Positions 32,501 through 43,040 of a stretch of DNA of 64,000 bases are shown here, in pieces. How positions within the stretch are numbered: position 1 is the first letter of the stretch; each line of letters starts with the position of its first letter. The notes beneath the pieces are model-generated. The model was not told the DNA's origin and ran no database searches. It worked only from the letters and a program-made list of their open reading frames with translations. The position numbers and the translations under genes were made by a program. Source of the DNA: Magnolia sinica (Eukaryota; Streptophyta; Magnoliopsida; Magnoliales; Magnoliaceae); the NCBI RefSeq assembly GCF_029962835.1, contig NC_080588.1, forward strand, positions 48,343,001 to 48,407,000. The letters run 5' to 3'.

Positions 32501-32964
32501 CAGACCAATCAAATGTAAAATAAACATTCCGTTTATGTCTCCGAAATGACCTACTTCTAAGGTCAACCTATGGTCAATCAAACCTCAATCATGAAGTATG
32601 GACATTGAAACATTAGGAACAAGTGACCTTGAAGTATGAGCCTTGTAATCTTGATGTAGATCAAACCTTGATGTAGCTCAAACTTGAAAGTGTACAAACT
32701 GCCTTGAACGCTTCTTGAAGTCTTGCAGCTTGAGTCTTGTCTTGTGAGTAGTTTTTTCATTCAAGATTGATCCTTATACTTGTGAGCAGTTCTTTCATTC
32801 AAGATTGATCCTTGTACTTGTGAGCTTTTCTTGATGTGAGCTTAGCTTGTTCATGAATGTTGATCCTTGAGAGAGCTTCACTTAAGCAAGTTATATATAA
32901 CATAACATTGATTTTGTCATCACAAATTTGACAACAGACAGGGATAAAAACTATAACACTTACA

Positions 32965-33970
32965 AACATTCATATTCTCTACCTTCTCCTCAAGTGTACA
33001 AAGACGAGCATCAAAATCAGATGGCTCATAGTCAAGATCATTTGTAGAGTCTGATTCAGTTTCATCAAAAATGTCATCTATATTTATATCATCAGGAGGA
33101 AGATTACCACCTTCTTCTACATTCCTTGCTTCAGCTCCACCGCCACCCACATTCACTTGTCCAGGAGCCAGTTCCAATTTCATCTTATTTATATTTGAAT
33201 TGTTGAAAATAAGATGATGAATAGGAGCCTCTCCAATAGGCATAGCAACTAACATGTGAGTAGCTAAGACATTCATAAGATATGCAAATGGAATATCACT
33301 GTGTCCAGGATGGAGACGAAATTGAATGATAGAATGACAGTTCAAAGAAGGAAGACAAACTTTAGTACCAGAGATGATGGAATGCAAAATCCGAATCATG
33401 AAAGAAGTGAGTTCAGTTTTGTTACTTGAACGCGGATACATATTTGAAATAAAGATTCCGTGAAAAACCTTGTATCTGGGTAACAAGTACTTGGAAGCAA
33501 GTGCATTCCCTTTATGAGTCCATTGCACATCTATGTTGCATAATGCTCTAGTGAGCATGCGTTTTTTTGATTCCAAAGGTTTCTCAACTAGAGTGTGAAT
33601 ATGAATACCCTCGTCAATAACAGGTATGTCCATTAGAGCCGAAATTAAATGACGGTCAATTTCAAACGGACCTTCTCTAGTCTCTATTGTAAACGTTAAA
33701 TTCTTAATCGAAAAATCAGAAATGCAAGCAAACATAGCCTTCGCAATAGACTGGTATATTGGCCCACCCCAATGTAGGATGTTATCTCAACCTACATATT
33801 GGAGAAGTGGAAGGAGACCAAAATGAGCAATGTGTTCAATATGCACAGGTCGCTCAACAATAACATTGCGTAAATGTAAATCTCGCACATGTGACGGATC
33901 ATCTTCGAGTGACCAGAGGAATGTGTAGGTCATTGGCCACCCATTAGCTAAAGTTCCATGTACGGACTCT
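32965..33970 (-). pseudogene. Sirevirus envelope-like ORF, main part, unit A
   Basis: Minus strand, open from a Met at 33735 to the Sirevirus insertion at 32965 (about 257 codons), with an upstream extension to about 33970 broken by a TGA at 33787-33789. Features: a globular region with LISALMDIPVIDEGIHIH, SKYLLPRYKVFHGIF, TSFMIRILHSIISGTKVCLP and IPFAYLMNVLATHMLVAMPI, an acidic linker (DDINIDDIFDETESDSTND) and a coiled-coil-like end (ARLCTLEEKVENMNV). It resembles the poorly characterised 'putative plant transposon protein' ORFs found after pol in Sireviruses. I see no clear signal peptide or fusion peptide. Its last codons are at 23469-23401. Confidence 0.7.
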
Positions 33971-34781
33971 GGACTCTCCCTCTCTCCTTAAACATCCAGA
34001 GACATAGTCTCTTTGTTTTTTTTTTTTTTTGGTTTTTTTTTGTTTTTTTAATATAAAATATTATATGTTATAATCATTGGGTTTAGTAAAGAGTCTAGTC
34101 GTGTGCTTCTTCCATCTCACTTTCTCAAATGAAATTTCAAACGCCTGTATACTTCAGGCTATCCATTTCAGGTGAGACTTGGTCATGGCCCACCAATTGC
34201 TAAGCTCTATCAAATGAATTTAATTTGGACCTTAATCTCTTAAAGATGAGCAAGATATATTTTAATGGGCTACGATACTTCCTTGTCCAAAACAATGCAT
34301 GTATCTGCCTAATGAGAAAGTTAACTGGTACTTTTGACGGTAGGTTAAGCATAGTCAAAAGTGAAGAACAAGATAAATAGATCCAAATCTCAATTCGATA
34401 TGTGTATGAGTGGATATGGAGATCGGATAGTTAGTTTACTATGATCAGGTTGTCTAAAATCAAAGTAGACAATTTGATATGTTTGTCTAATAGTGATAGA
34501 TTATATCAATGGCTGGTTTTGATGAATGGGTGAGAATACTAGGGTATTTGATGGTTCAACTTAATAATCAATGTTTAGATGGCTTGATCTATGGTTTATA
34601 TTCAAGCTAGAATAGAGATGGACATTTAAAATGAACGGATCTACATGTTTAGATTTAAACAAGTGTAACCGTTCATTCTTAGGTAAGGGTAAACTTATAC
34701 CCAAAATTTCGAGTTGTTACATTCTACCTTCCTTAAAATAAATTCTCATCCTCGAGAAATTATATATATATATATATATAT
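33971..34781. other. Non-coding right end of unit A, (TA)n junction
   Basis: AT-rich DNA without frames. It contains 'agagacatagtctctttg' followed by a T-run (34018-34048) and ends '...cctcgagaaat' plus (TA)11 at 34761-34781. Unit B ends the same way (53590-54373). The junction to the next unit is the (TA) run itself, after which the Copia LTR interior begins. Confidence 0.75.
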
Positions 34782-35352
34782 ATGGATTTTAACGTGGAAA
34801 AACCCTTTCGGGGAAAATTCATGGTACAAAGCGATAGATGATCACTATGAAAGTAGAAATTACAAAGAGAAAGCTTACCTGATTCGAACAACCTCGAATC
34901 TCATCCTTGTTACACCCATTTGAAACCTTAGCATGATTTAGAAACACTTAGAATACCTCTCAATCCTGTTTACACTCACATATATAGCCTTGGAAAGAAT
35001 CCTAAACGAAATCGAAAACAAATCCCGGAATTTCGTAGTTTTGCGAAAAATCTACGCAAAATTTATTGATGCAATCGAAGACCTGACATCGAAGTTAATC
35101 TGTCGATGCCATTGAACTAACACCTCAACTGTCCAGAGACAAAACATGATTTTTCAAAAATTCTCGATGGCATCAAACACTCATTGATAGCATCGAAAAA
35201 GTACCCAGTTAGTCCAAAGACCAATTGAAGAAAATCCTGAAAATATAAATGGGATTAAACACTGTTCAATGCCATTGAAGGTGACATCGAACAGACTGTC
35301 AATGGCATCGACAGACCTATATTTGACTTGATTTTAGATATCAAATGCAACA
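34782..35352 (-). mobile_element. Copia LTR fragment, unit B
   Basis: Homologous to 2095-2663 of the Copia LTR in unit A; the last ~80 bp of the LTR (element orientation) and all internal sequence are missing because the duplication breakpoint lies inside the LTR. The TCGATGCCATCGA-type motifs and the TATATATG box remain. Confidence 0.8.
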
Positions 35353-37387
35353 CATACTGGCCTTCAGTATGAGAGACACTCTCTCCCTTAGGATCAGGAG
35401 CTTCACGTCTCCCTCAGTATGAGGGACACTCTCTCCTTGATTGGAAATATCTTCTAGGTGTTGTTCCTCCATCGACATATATAATTCCAAGGTGAATAGT
35501 TGAAGCTTTGATGGTTCCCTGGTACCTTTACCCATGATATTCTGGACATTGGGGAGACTACTGTTCGGAAGGCCCACATTCTCATCCTTTTCATCCTAGG
35601 TGCCCTCATCTTTGACCATGGGAATGAGCGTGTAAACATAAAGTTGCTTCATTTGGTTAGAGACATCACATTTACAGAGTCCTACAACTGGAATGTGCCT
35701 CTACTTGCCCAACCATACCATGGCCAGGACAAAGTTAGCCATAGCAAGAGAAAATCTTTCATTGGCATTTCCCCACTGGTGGAGGTGAGTTTTCACTCGG
35801 CTTTTTATGACTTTTAGTTGACAACCCTTTTATGACATTGTCCTCTTGTCCGGCCAGGTGTGCTTTTACGATCATTTACCCATCTAACACCCAGTCTAAA
35901 ATATTCTTTCTCCTCGATTAGTCGGTTCATGCAGTGGGTGAGTGAGAATCGTTGTCGCACCCCTCACTATCCAGAGGGCCAACATTGATGGCCTAGTACA
36001 GACTCGTGTGGTTATAATCTTTCATTGTTCACTTTCTGTTCTAAATTCTGTAAGCCTCACCTGACTTTCGTATTCTTGTTTACATTGTCACATAGCCATA
36101 CCTGAGGTCTGCTGCATAATCCAGTTCGGTCAAAGTAGCTGTCTTGGAGGCTTCCTGTCATTGATGCCTCTTTACCAACCTGGAATCTTTCAAATGGTAT
36201 TTGGGGGAATGCCTATTTTGACAATTGACCATCTTCCCTCGCGTACTTGCTTCTCCATTTGTCGAGCTACAACAACGAGATGAGCTCCTTTTGGCCGACT
36301 TCGCTAGAGAAATAATATATATATATATATTAGATAAAAATATTTGACCATTCACTTTACTTTCAGACTATTTTTGTGATTATGACCCATTCATCTTATT
36401 TATCAATCATATATCAACCTATTTAGCCATTAATATTATTATCTAACAACCCCAATCTTAAATACATGCATATGCATACCTTTTTAGGTTTGTTAAGCGT
36501 ATAAATCATTAACATACTTTTCAATCATTGACGTCAACGGTTGAGAATATTCTTTGTAAACTAATATAGATATTCAATAATTTGATTTTCATGAAATCAT
36601 CCGTTGAAAAATCCAACTATATATATTTACTCATTCAAATCCAACATTCTCGTCTAAGTTGTTCCTTGTTGCGCCCAATCTAACCATCAAATCAAACCCA
36701 CCGTCTCAATGAGGCTCAGATGATTCAAACCATTCATCACAGTGGACCTTTTAAAGATTTCAACGGTAAATTATACCCTACTCTTCCTCAAGACGTGTGG
36801 CACACTTAAGATTTAAATCTACCTCATTTTTTTGCCCATGCCCTAAAAGGACATGATAAAACTAATGGACGGAGTAGATTTCCGCCAAACATCTCAGTGG
36901 GGCCCACTACCCTAATCTTTCAAAAAAAAAAAAAAAAGAGAGAGATCAGCGTGAGCTGCTCTACACCGCACAGCCCAAGTCGCGACACCAACCCGTAAGT
37001 CCCGACGACCACGTCTCTCCTCATCCTTCTCTCCCTATCTTTCAATCCACCCATCAAGGTGGGACCTACCATCGATCCAGACCATTCACCAGCCCCAAGA
37101 ATTGTCAGCATGCAATCTCTATTATTTTCCCATCGTGTGGTCCTCCTGAGTTCCAGATCTGCCTTATCCTTTGACCCCTGCCTCATCACGGCTGAACGAA
37201 CTCCGATGAATGGAATGGATTCCACTTAAACATCGCAGTGGACCCCACCAATTGGGAACCAAGACATCAGCGTATTCTGCACAAGACCAATTCGAACGGA
37301 GGTTTCTTTTCCACTTCCTTCTTGCGTTTTAGAAATCCAACTCATACCAAACGAATCTGAGCTAATCCAAACCATTCAAATTACATT

Positions 37388-37573
37388 CTACGGCTCCGAA
37401 ACACCTAGTCGAAACGTTAGGAAACCATTCGATCGCTGTTTCTCACGGCAGCTATCGTGAAACGTCAAAACCTTCCAAACCCGAACCCATTGATCGAACG
37501 CTTCTGGAGATTCCAAAACCCATGTCCAGAAGCAACGGGACATCGAGATCTTTCCAGTACTAAAATCCGCCAT
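37388..37573 (-). CDS. Short conserved hypothetical frame, unit B
   Basis: 61 codons, one residue different from the unit A copy (5419-5604) and identical to unit C (56982-57167). See the unit A copy for promoter-like context. It may be no more than non-coding DNA duplicated recently. Confidence 0.25.
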   Translation of the reverse strand: MADFSTGKISMSRCFWTWVLESPEAFDQWVRVWKVLTFHDSCREKQRSNGFLTFRLGVSEP

Positions 37574-38123
37574 TGACGTCCAACGTCTTCTTCATCGAGA
37601 AACTCTGACCGCAGATCTTTGTGTAGATCTTGATTGGAAATCTGATCTGTTTGTTACGAGGCCCACCTAATTAACAACTGATCACCGAAACCTAATAACG
37701 AGCAGGTCTATCAGGTGGAGGAAGAACCAATTGAATAGATTAGAACGAGTCCGTGCACTACTCGATCCGTGGAGAGTAGACATAACCCATACGAAGTCCT
37801 GCTGCAACACGGTCTCCAGAAGTAGAAAGCTTATTTAAGCTCTTTGATACAGCGGGAGAGATCGGTGTAAAAAAGGAAAGAAATTAAGAAAACAGAAGAG
37901 ACAGTTCAGGAGAATTCAAGAGAGAGAACCAAAACCAAAACCCGACTTGACTCGCTGCCCCGTTGTGACGCTGTCCAGCTACCAACCATGGACGTTCTGA
38001 AAGAAAGAAAATTAGAAATTAGATGAGAAAAGCAGGAAGAAAGAAGAAGAAAGAGCAGGAAGAAATGGAAGAGAAAAAAAAAAAAAAAACGAAGAAGGAT
38101 ACATGTTAGGGCTCGCTTTTCAA

Positions 38124-38127
<4 letters not shown>

Positions 38128-38195
<68 letters not shown>
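38128..38195. repeat. (TA)n microsatellite
   Basis: About 34 TA repeats, lying in the short interval where unit B changes from C-like to A-like sequence. Confidence 0.95.
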
Positions 38196-38198
<3 letters not shown>

Positions 38199-38299
38199 TT
38201 GCAAATCACATTGTTATGGGTAAAAATGAGCTGGTTAGAAGTATGAAGTCAACTCGAACATCTGTACATGTTGCATGGTTCGCCAGCACCAGTCATGAC

Positions 38300-38996
38300 T
38301 AGGGCTGAAAGTCGGGCGGGTTGGGTTGGGTCGGGTTGGTGGTCAACCCTAACCCAACCCAAGGTTCCTATACCTCAACCCTAACACAACCCAACCCAAT
38401 CTCGGGTTGGGAATTCTCAACCCAAGCCCAACCCAAGCGGGCTCGGTCGGGTTGATCGGGTTGGTCGGGTATATACATGCTTATATTTTCGTTATTATAT
38501 TAGTTTATTATATTTCAATATAGGACTTATATTTTGTATCTATAATTTTATTAATTATATATGTGATTATTCATTATAAAGAACTTCATTTTTTCCTTTA
38601 AAAAACAAGCTAAAATATAAGACAACTACTCCTTTAAAAGTCATGTAGCATAGCATGAAGTCTATTTGGGAGAGAGAAATCTGGCATATCTTGTTAGCTA
38701 GAGTCCTTGGAATTGACGTGGACATATGAGACTCGACATCACTAGTGTGCCTTCGACACAAACGATCCACACTCAATTATAATTTATAAGTAACTTATAT
38801 ATTGATCGGGTTCGGGTTGGGTCGGGCAACCTGAGACCTCAACCCGGGCTCAATCCAAGTTTTATCGGGTTGGTGTTTGTATAGCCCAAGGTTAAGATCG
38901 GACCCGAAATATCTTGCCCGTGCCCAACCCAATGTCAGGTCGGTCACATGTCAGTCACGGGTTGGTCGGGTTGAACCCGCCCAACTTTCAGCCCTA
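38300..38996. mobile_element. hAT-type non-autonomous element, unit B
   Basis: Same insertion as in unit A: TAGGGCTGAAAG...CTTTCAGCCCTA, flanked by GTCATGAC at 38292-38299 and 38997-39004. It is 11 bp longer than the unit A copy because of an extra 'catgtcagtcacgggt'-like stretch near the right end. Confidence 0.85.
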
Positions 38997-39004
38997 GTCA
39001 TGAC

Positions 39005-39739
39005 CAAGGGGCTCCACAATGACTAGAAAGTGATACCGTTGTACTCTACAGTATGACTCTGAACACAATGTCGAGCTCTTCCATGGCCCCATCCATGTTT
39101 GAGCTAATGTTCAGATCTCCTGGAGAAGCCTCCGAGGTATGATCCCATACAGGACTGAGCATGCTCTACTCGGAAGACTTACGAGAGAGAGTCTCTGCAC
39201 GGTATGATAAGATGAAGAGGATGGTTATCCCTGACTTTGCTTATGTTCTACCAAGGAAGGGAGATCGGTCCCGACGCTCATATACGACATTTGGAGGGAG
39301 GTCGGTAGTCTACTAGAATGATAAAGGAGAAGCCCAGCCACGGCCCGTTAGAGAGCCCAGGTTGGCCTCGGTCTCCTACTACATGTTTCTTCTAAATCCC
39401 AACTACTTCGAGCTTATCGAAAAAACATCTCTTCGAGTCTTTTCCGAGGATCTTAAAAGATTACTTCGACATGCTCGGGATAACATCCCCTCCATAATAC
39501 GCACCTACCAAGTAGAGATATTTCCATCCACGTCATTGCTCTTAACAGCTATAAATAGAGAACTACTCTATAGTAAAAGGTACGCACAAATCATACATAA
39601 AAACCCTATGTTCTATTAGACGTAGCTTGCTTGCTTGACTTTAACATCGGAGGGTCCCCTGCCATAGCCAAGGTCTCCATCTTTATCCCTTCTTGTAAGT
39701 ATCGAGTGGTCTAAGAAGGATGCCTAGATTTCTGCATCA
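39005..39739 (+). mobile_element. Tat 5' LTR, unit B
   Basis: Homologous to 6997-7730, with 'gctataaatag' near 39551 and the LTR end 'ctgcatca' at 39739. The left boundary is uncertain. The PBS is at 39746-39763. Confidence 0.55.
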
Positions 39740-39805
39740 AGAGTTTAGCGCTATTTGTGGGAACTGACTTTAAAAGTTGTTCCCATCGTTTACAATGACC
39801 CTACA

Positions 39806-40310
39806 ATGGCGAAAGGGAGAAAGAAGACCCATACCATTACTGTTGCACCCAATCATGTGCTAGCAAAACAGTTTGTGGACCATCAGGACTCACCTTTCCA
39901 ACTTCAGGTTGATTCTGCACCTGCAGGTCTAGTCAGCGGTCTCGTAGCCGGAGAGGTTGGCTTGTTTCTTTAGAGCATTAAGTTGAAGAATTGACCAGTA
40001 ACATCGATCAGATAAGGCAGATGTTGCATAGACAGAATCCTCCTACCGACCAGGGAGTTGAGAAGGTTGATGTTCGGACAACTACTGAAGTCTCTGCACC
40101 AGCTCCTAGAGGAACAAATAGACCCGTGAGGTGCCGAACTGTGTACCCTCCTATGCCTTGAGAACTTCCATGCTGGCTGCCTCTGACCTACGTCATGCGT
40201 TGGAGAAAAAGAGGTGCGGTAAAGCTCCTAAAACAGTGGACGAGAACGAGGATCCCTAGGAAGATGAAATCGAATAGCTACGAGGTTAGATCGCCGACAT
40301 GCGTCAGGCT
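39806..40310 (+). pseudogene. gag: Tat gag, N-terminal part, unit B
   Basis: ATG at 39806 (MAKGRKK); the first frame stays open to a TAG at 39973 (ending EVGLFL). Later Gag-like residues appear in other frames (for example PRGTNRPVRC and IADMRQA) up to the Athila LTR at 40311. It is broken in the same general way as unit A but keeps more CpG sites. Confidence 0.7.
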
Positions 40311-42063
40311 TGTTGAGTGTGAAATATTGCATATTTCTCCTTATTTATACCTTGGTTTTATAAACATGATAGTGATTAATTGATTTAATTATTCATGTTT
40401 TCATGTATGATGTGACTTCGAGAGCTTAAGATGAAATTGATACAAAAAGGAAGATTTATGCTCAAAAGAGTATTAAATGAAGATTCGAAGATTTGGAAGT
40501 CATTAATGAATAATTCACATGCCAAAGATCTAAGAAAATCAAGTGAGGAATAAAGAGAATCAAAGATTTGAAGTGAAGAAAAGGAATCATGAAATTCTCC
40601 TGAAAACAAACATATTCTTAAAATTGTCCTGAAAAAGCATATTCTAAAACAACGAGTATATTTTGAAAAACTGTGCAGAGTGCGTAAATTTGAGGCAGTT
40701 TAAACTCCAAGTCTATTTTGTGAAACTGCGCAGAGTGTGTAAATTCGAGGCGGTTTCTAGATTTTTCCAACTCAGTGTGAAAGTTGGAGTTCCACAACTA
40801 TAAATAGGGCTCCTTAGGATGCTCCAAAGCATCTTCTAGAGTTTGGAAAGGTCTTAAGGAGTATACACAAAGGTGGAGTAGCCGCCAAAGAGTTTTTCTT
40901 CTTCCCTAGTTTATTTTTTATGATTTGTTTAAGAGGTTTGGTTTCAATCATGTCTATGGTTGGCTAAACCTTTTAACTAAGGCTAAGAGTTGAATCTTGT
41001 AGCGTGTTTGGATGTTTATTTTTCTTTGATTCTTATTCTTATTGAACTTCATTGATTTATAGTTTGATACTAAGGGAATATTATTTTTAGTTTTTTATAA
41101 TTTATTGTGACTCAAATTACAATAGACGCCGTGATAGCTTTGAATATCTTCTTTTCCTATTTTGAGATTGTGAGATTGGTAAATCCCGTTGTTTACCATC
41201 GTGTCCTGGGCATGGTAGGGTGATGGAATCCCTTCCAATCATCAAAATTCTCCTGCATTGAGAACTAGGTCAATGAAAATTTTAGATTTGATTTAAATTG
41301 CTTTATATTCCAATTGGATAGGATAGGACTCTAATTCCAATTGTATTCCTTGAATCAAGTAAGGTAGCATCTTGATAGCTACAAGTGGATTCTTATCACC
41401 CTAGTTCCCACATTAAATTCAAAAGTTTTAATCAACATTATTCACGATTACTCTCAATTATTCAGATTTCAATTTAGATTTTTTTTTCTAGTTCTAGTTC
41501 TAGTTATTTTCAAGATACGTACAAGTGTAGTCCTTATGGATTCGACCTCGGTCTTATCGAGTTATTACTACATTGCGACCCTACACTTGGGGTTGTGAAC
41601 AAGTTTTTAGCGCCATTGATTGGGACTATAGCTACATTTTTCTGGAATTAATTGATATTAAAATTATGTTAAGATTATGGTTTATTTTTCTGCTATGTTT
41701 TTAGGTTAGGATTTTCTTTTTGAAATTATTTTTAGAAACTAACATTGTTTTTCATTTTATAGGATCCTAACATAGTAACTCTTATTTGGTAATTTTGTTC
41801 CAATCCCCTCTCTTATGTTTTCTAGATCTCTTATTTGTTTTAGTTTTTCTACTTTTCTTTTTAGGCTTAGTTGTTAAGTTACTTGAGGGCTGAGAGTGTT
41901 TCATGACCAAGTAGGTTCGTGACAACACCCTCTGTCTCTTGAGTGAATGAGGATTAGTCGAGGGGTTGCTTATCCATTACGGATTAGAAACCACTTGATA
42001 TCCTCTCAATTAATAGAAGTGATGGCTGCGTATTAACCTCAACACCCAGTTAAGGAAAACTAA

Positions 42064-42364
42064 GATGAGAATGAGGTGTATCATGCACCCCCGCCTCGTA
42101 TTCTACGAGATTATTTACAATCGATGGGGTTGAGCACACCTTCCTGCATGATTTTTCTTAGACAATACAGGAAATATGAATATTAAACCTGGGGTCATCC
42201 AACTCCTTCCGAAGTTCCATGGACTTGAATCTGAAAGTCCATATCTACGCATGAAAGAGTTTGATGAGATAATAGCCACTTTCCACTTTCCTAATGTGTC
42301 TGAGGACATGATTAGACTGAAACTCTTTCCACTGTACACTTTGAGAATTCTAATGACTATATGA
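42064..42364 (+). pseudogene. gag: Athila gag N-terminal remnant, unit B
   Basis: APPPRILRDYLQ, then after a frameshift near 42160 GVIQLLPKFHGLESES and SEDMIRLKLFPL, ending at the same internal deletion point as in units A and C. Confidence 0.75.
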
Positions 42365-42534
42365 TTCAAGACAGTGAATGCCATGTGAAAAAATACCTTG
42401 GTAGTTAATACTGACTGAGGGAATCATTTATCTAAAGCACCTCCTTCAACAGATTCTGATTGTTTACCATTAAAGGAGGAAGAACTGAAAATTGAACCAA
42501 AGTCTAAAACTCTGTAATGTGTTGAGACTACATT

Positions 42535-43000
42535 TATAAGACCCGTGTCCTAGTCCGTACCATTCCGTTGGCTTCCGCGGTCCTTCCGGTCAAATTCTGG
42601 CAACCTTCGCATCGTATCCGACATTTACGCGTGATCTTAAGTTAGGTCCCGCACACCGACATCGGCTCAATTCGAAACCTATGTCTTGGTGATCGCGTCG
42701 TCGCCGCGGTTCCAACGCCGTGACTCGCGCATCGAACCGATACCCAGGCAAGAAGATGTCGATCTGCGTTTATTCCGAAGAAACACCGCGCGTTACGGAT
42801 TTCGAAGGAATCTCTACAATTAGTCCCATCAATCAACCATAAATGCATCCTATACCCTAAGTACAACAACCCATTCCCTCTTTTTCAAAAGTCCACTCTC
42901 TTTCCACCTCACCACTCCTCTTTTTCCAAATTTCAACCTCAACCATACCACTTTTACAAATTTTCAACCCAACCCATCACCCATCACACCTCACCCATCC

Positions 43001-43040
<40 letters not shown>

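Larger units (their letters stand above)
23470..32964 (-). mobile_element. Complete Sirevirus (Maximus/SIRE-type Copia), unit A only
   Basis: This 9495-bp element is inserted in the envelope-like ORF of an older relative. In minus-strand order: 5' LTR 30929-32964, PBS 30914-30926, gag-pro-int-RT-RNase H 30851 to about 26103, a remnant of an envelope-like ORF 26030-25760, PPTs, and 3' LTR 23470-25324. Both ends are TG...CA, and AACAT is duplicated on both sides. Long LTRs, the coiled-coil gag and the downstream ORF place it with Sireviruses. The two LTRs are nearly alike apart from one 182-bp length difference, so insertion is recent, yet pol carries several stops. Confidence 0.95.
30929..32964 (-). 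repeat. Sirevirus 5' LTR, 2036 bp
   Basis: TGAAAAGGCC (30929) to CACTTACA (32964) on the plus strand. It carries about 182 bp (31267-31448, 'ggcagggcaaccttgctgga'...) missing from the 3' LTR. TATAAATA (minus) at 32115-32122 is the likely promoter. Upstream of it in U3, at about 32138-32500, are some twelve copies of a cgactggtcg/gactagtcgaag motif. Confidence 0.95.
35353..38291. other. Non-coding unit DNA, unit B
   Basis: Equivalent to 2664-6294 without the PIF/Harbinger MITE; 'gacttttagttgac' near 35817 is the empty site. It includes the short conserved frame 37388-37573 (minus). A long (TA) run lies at 38128-38195, where unit A has poly-T. Confidence 0.6.

Noticed and set aside
40311..40316. 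A 5-bp TSD for the short Athila
   Set aside because: Left flank 'caggctt' and right flank 'cttatcgc' share only CTT; a full duplication could not be shown in any unit.
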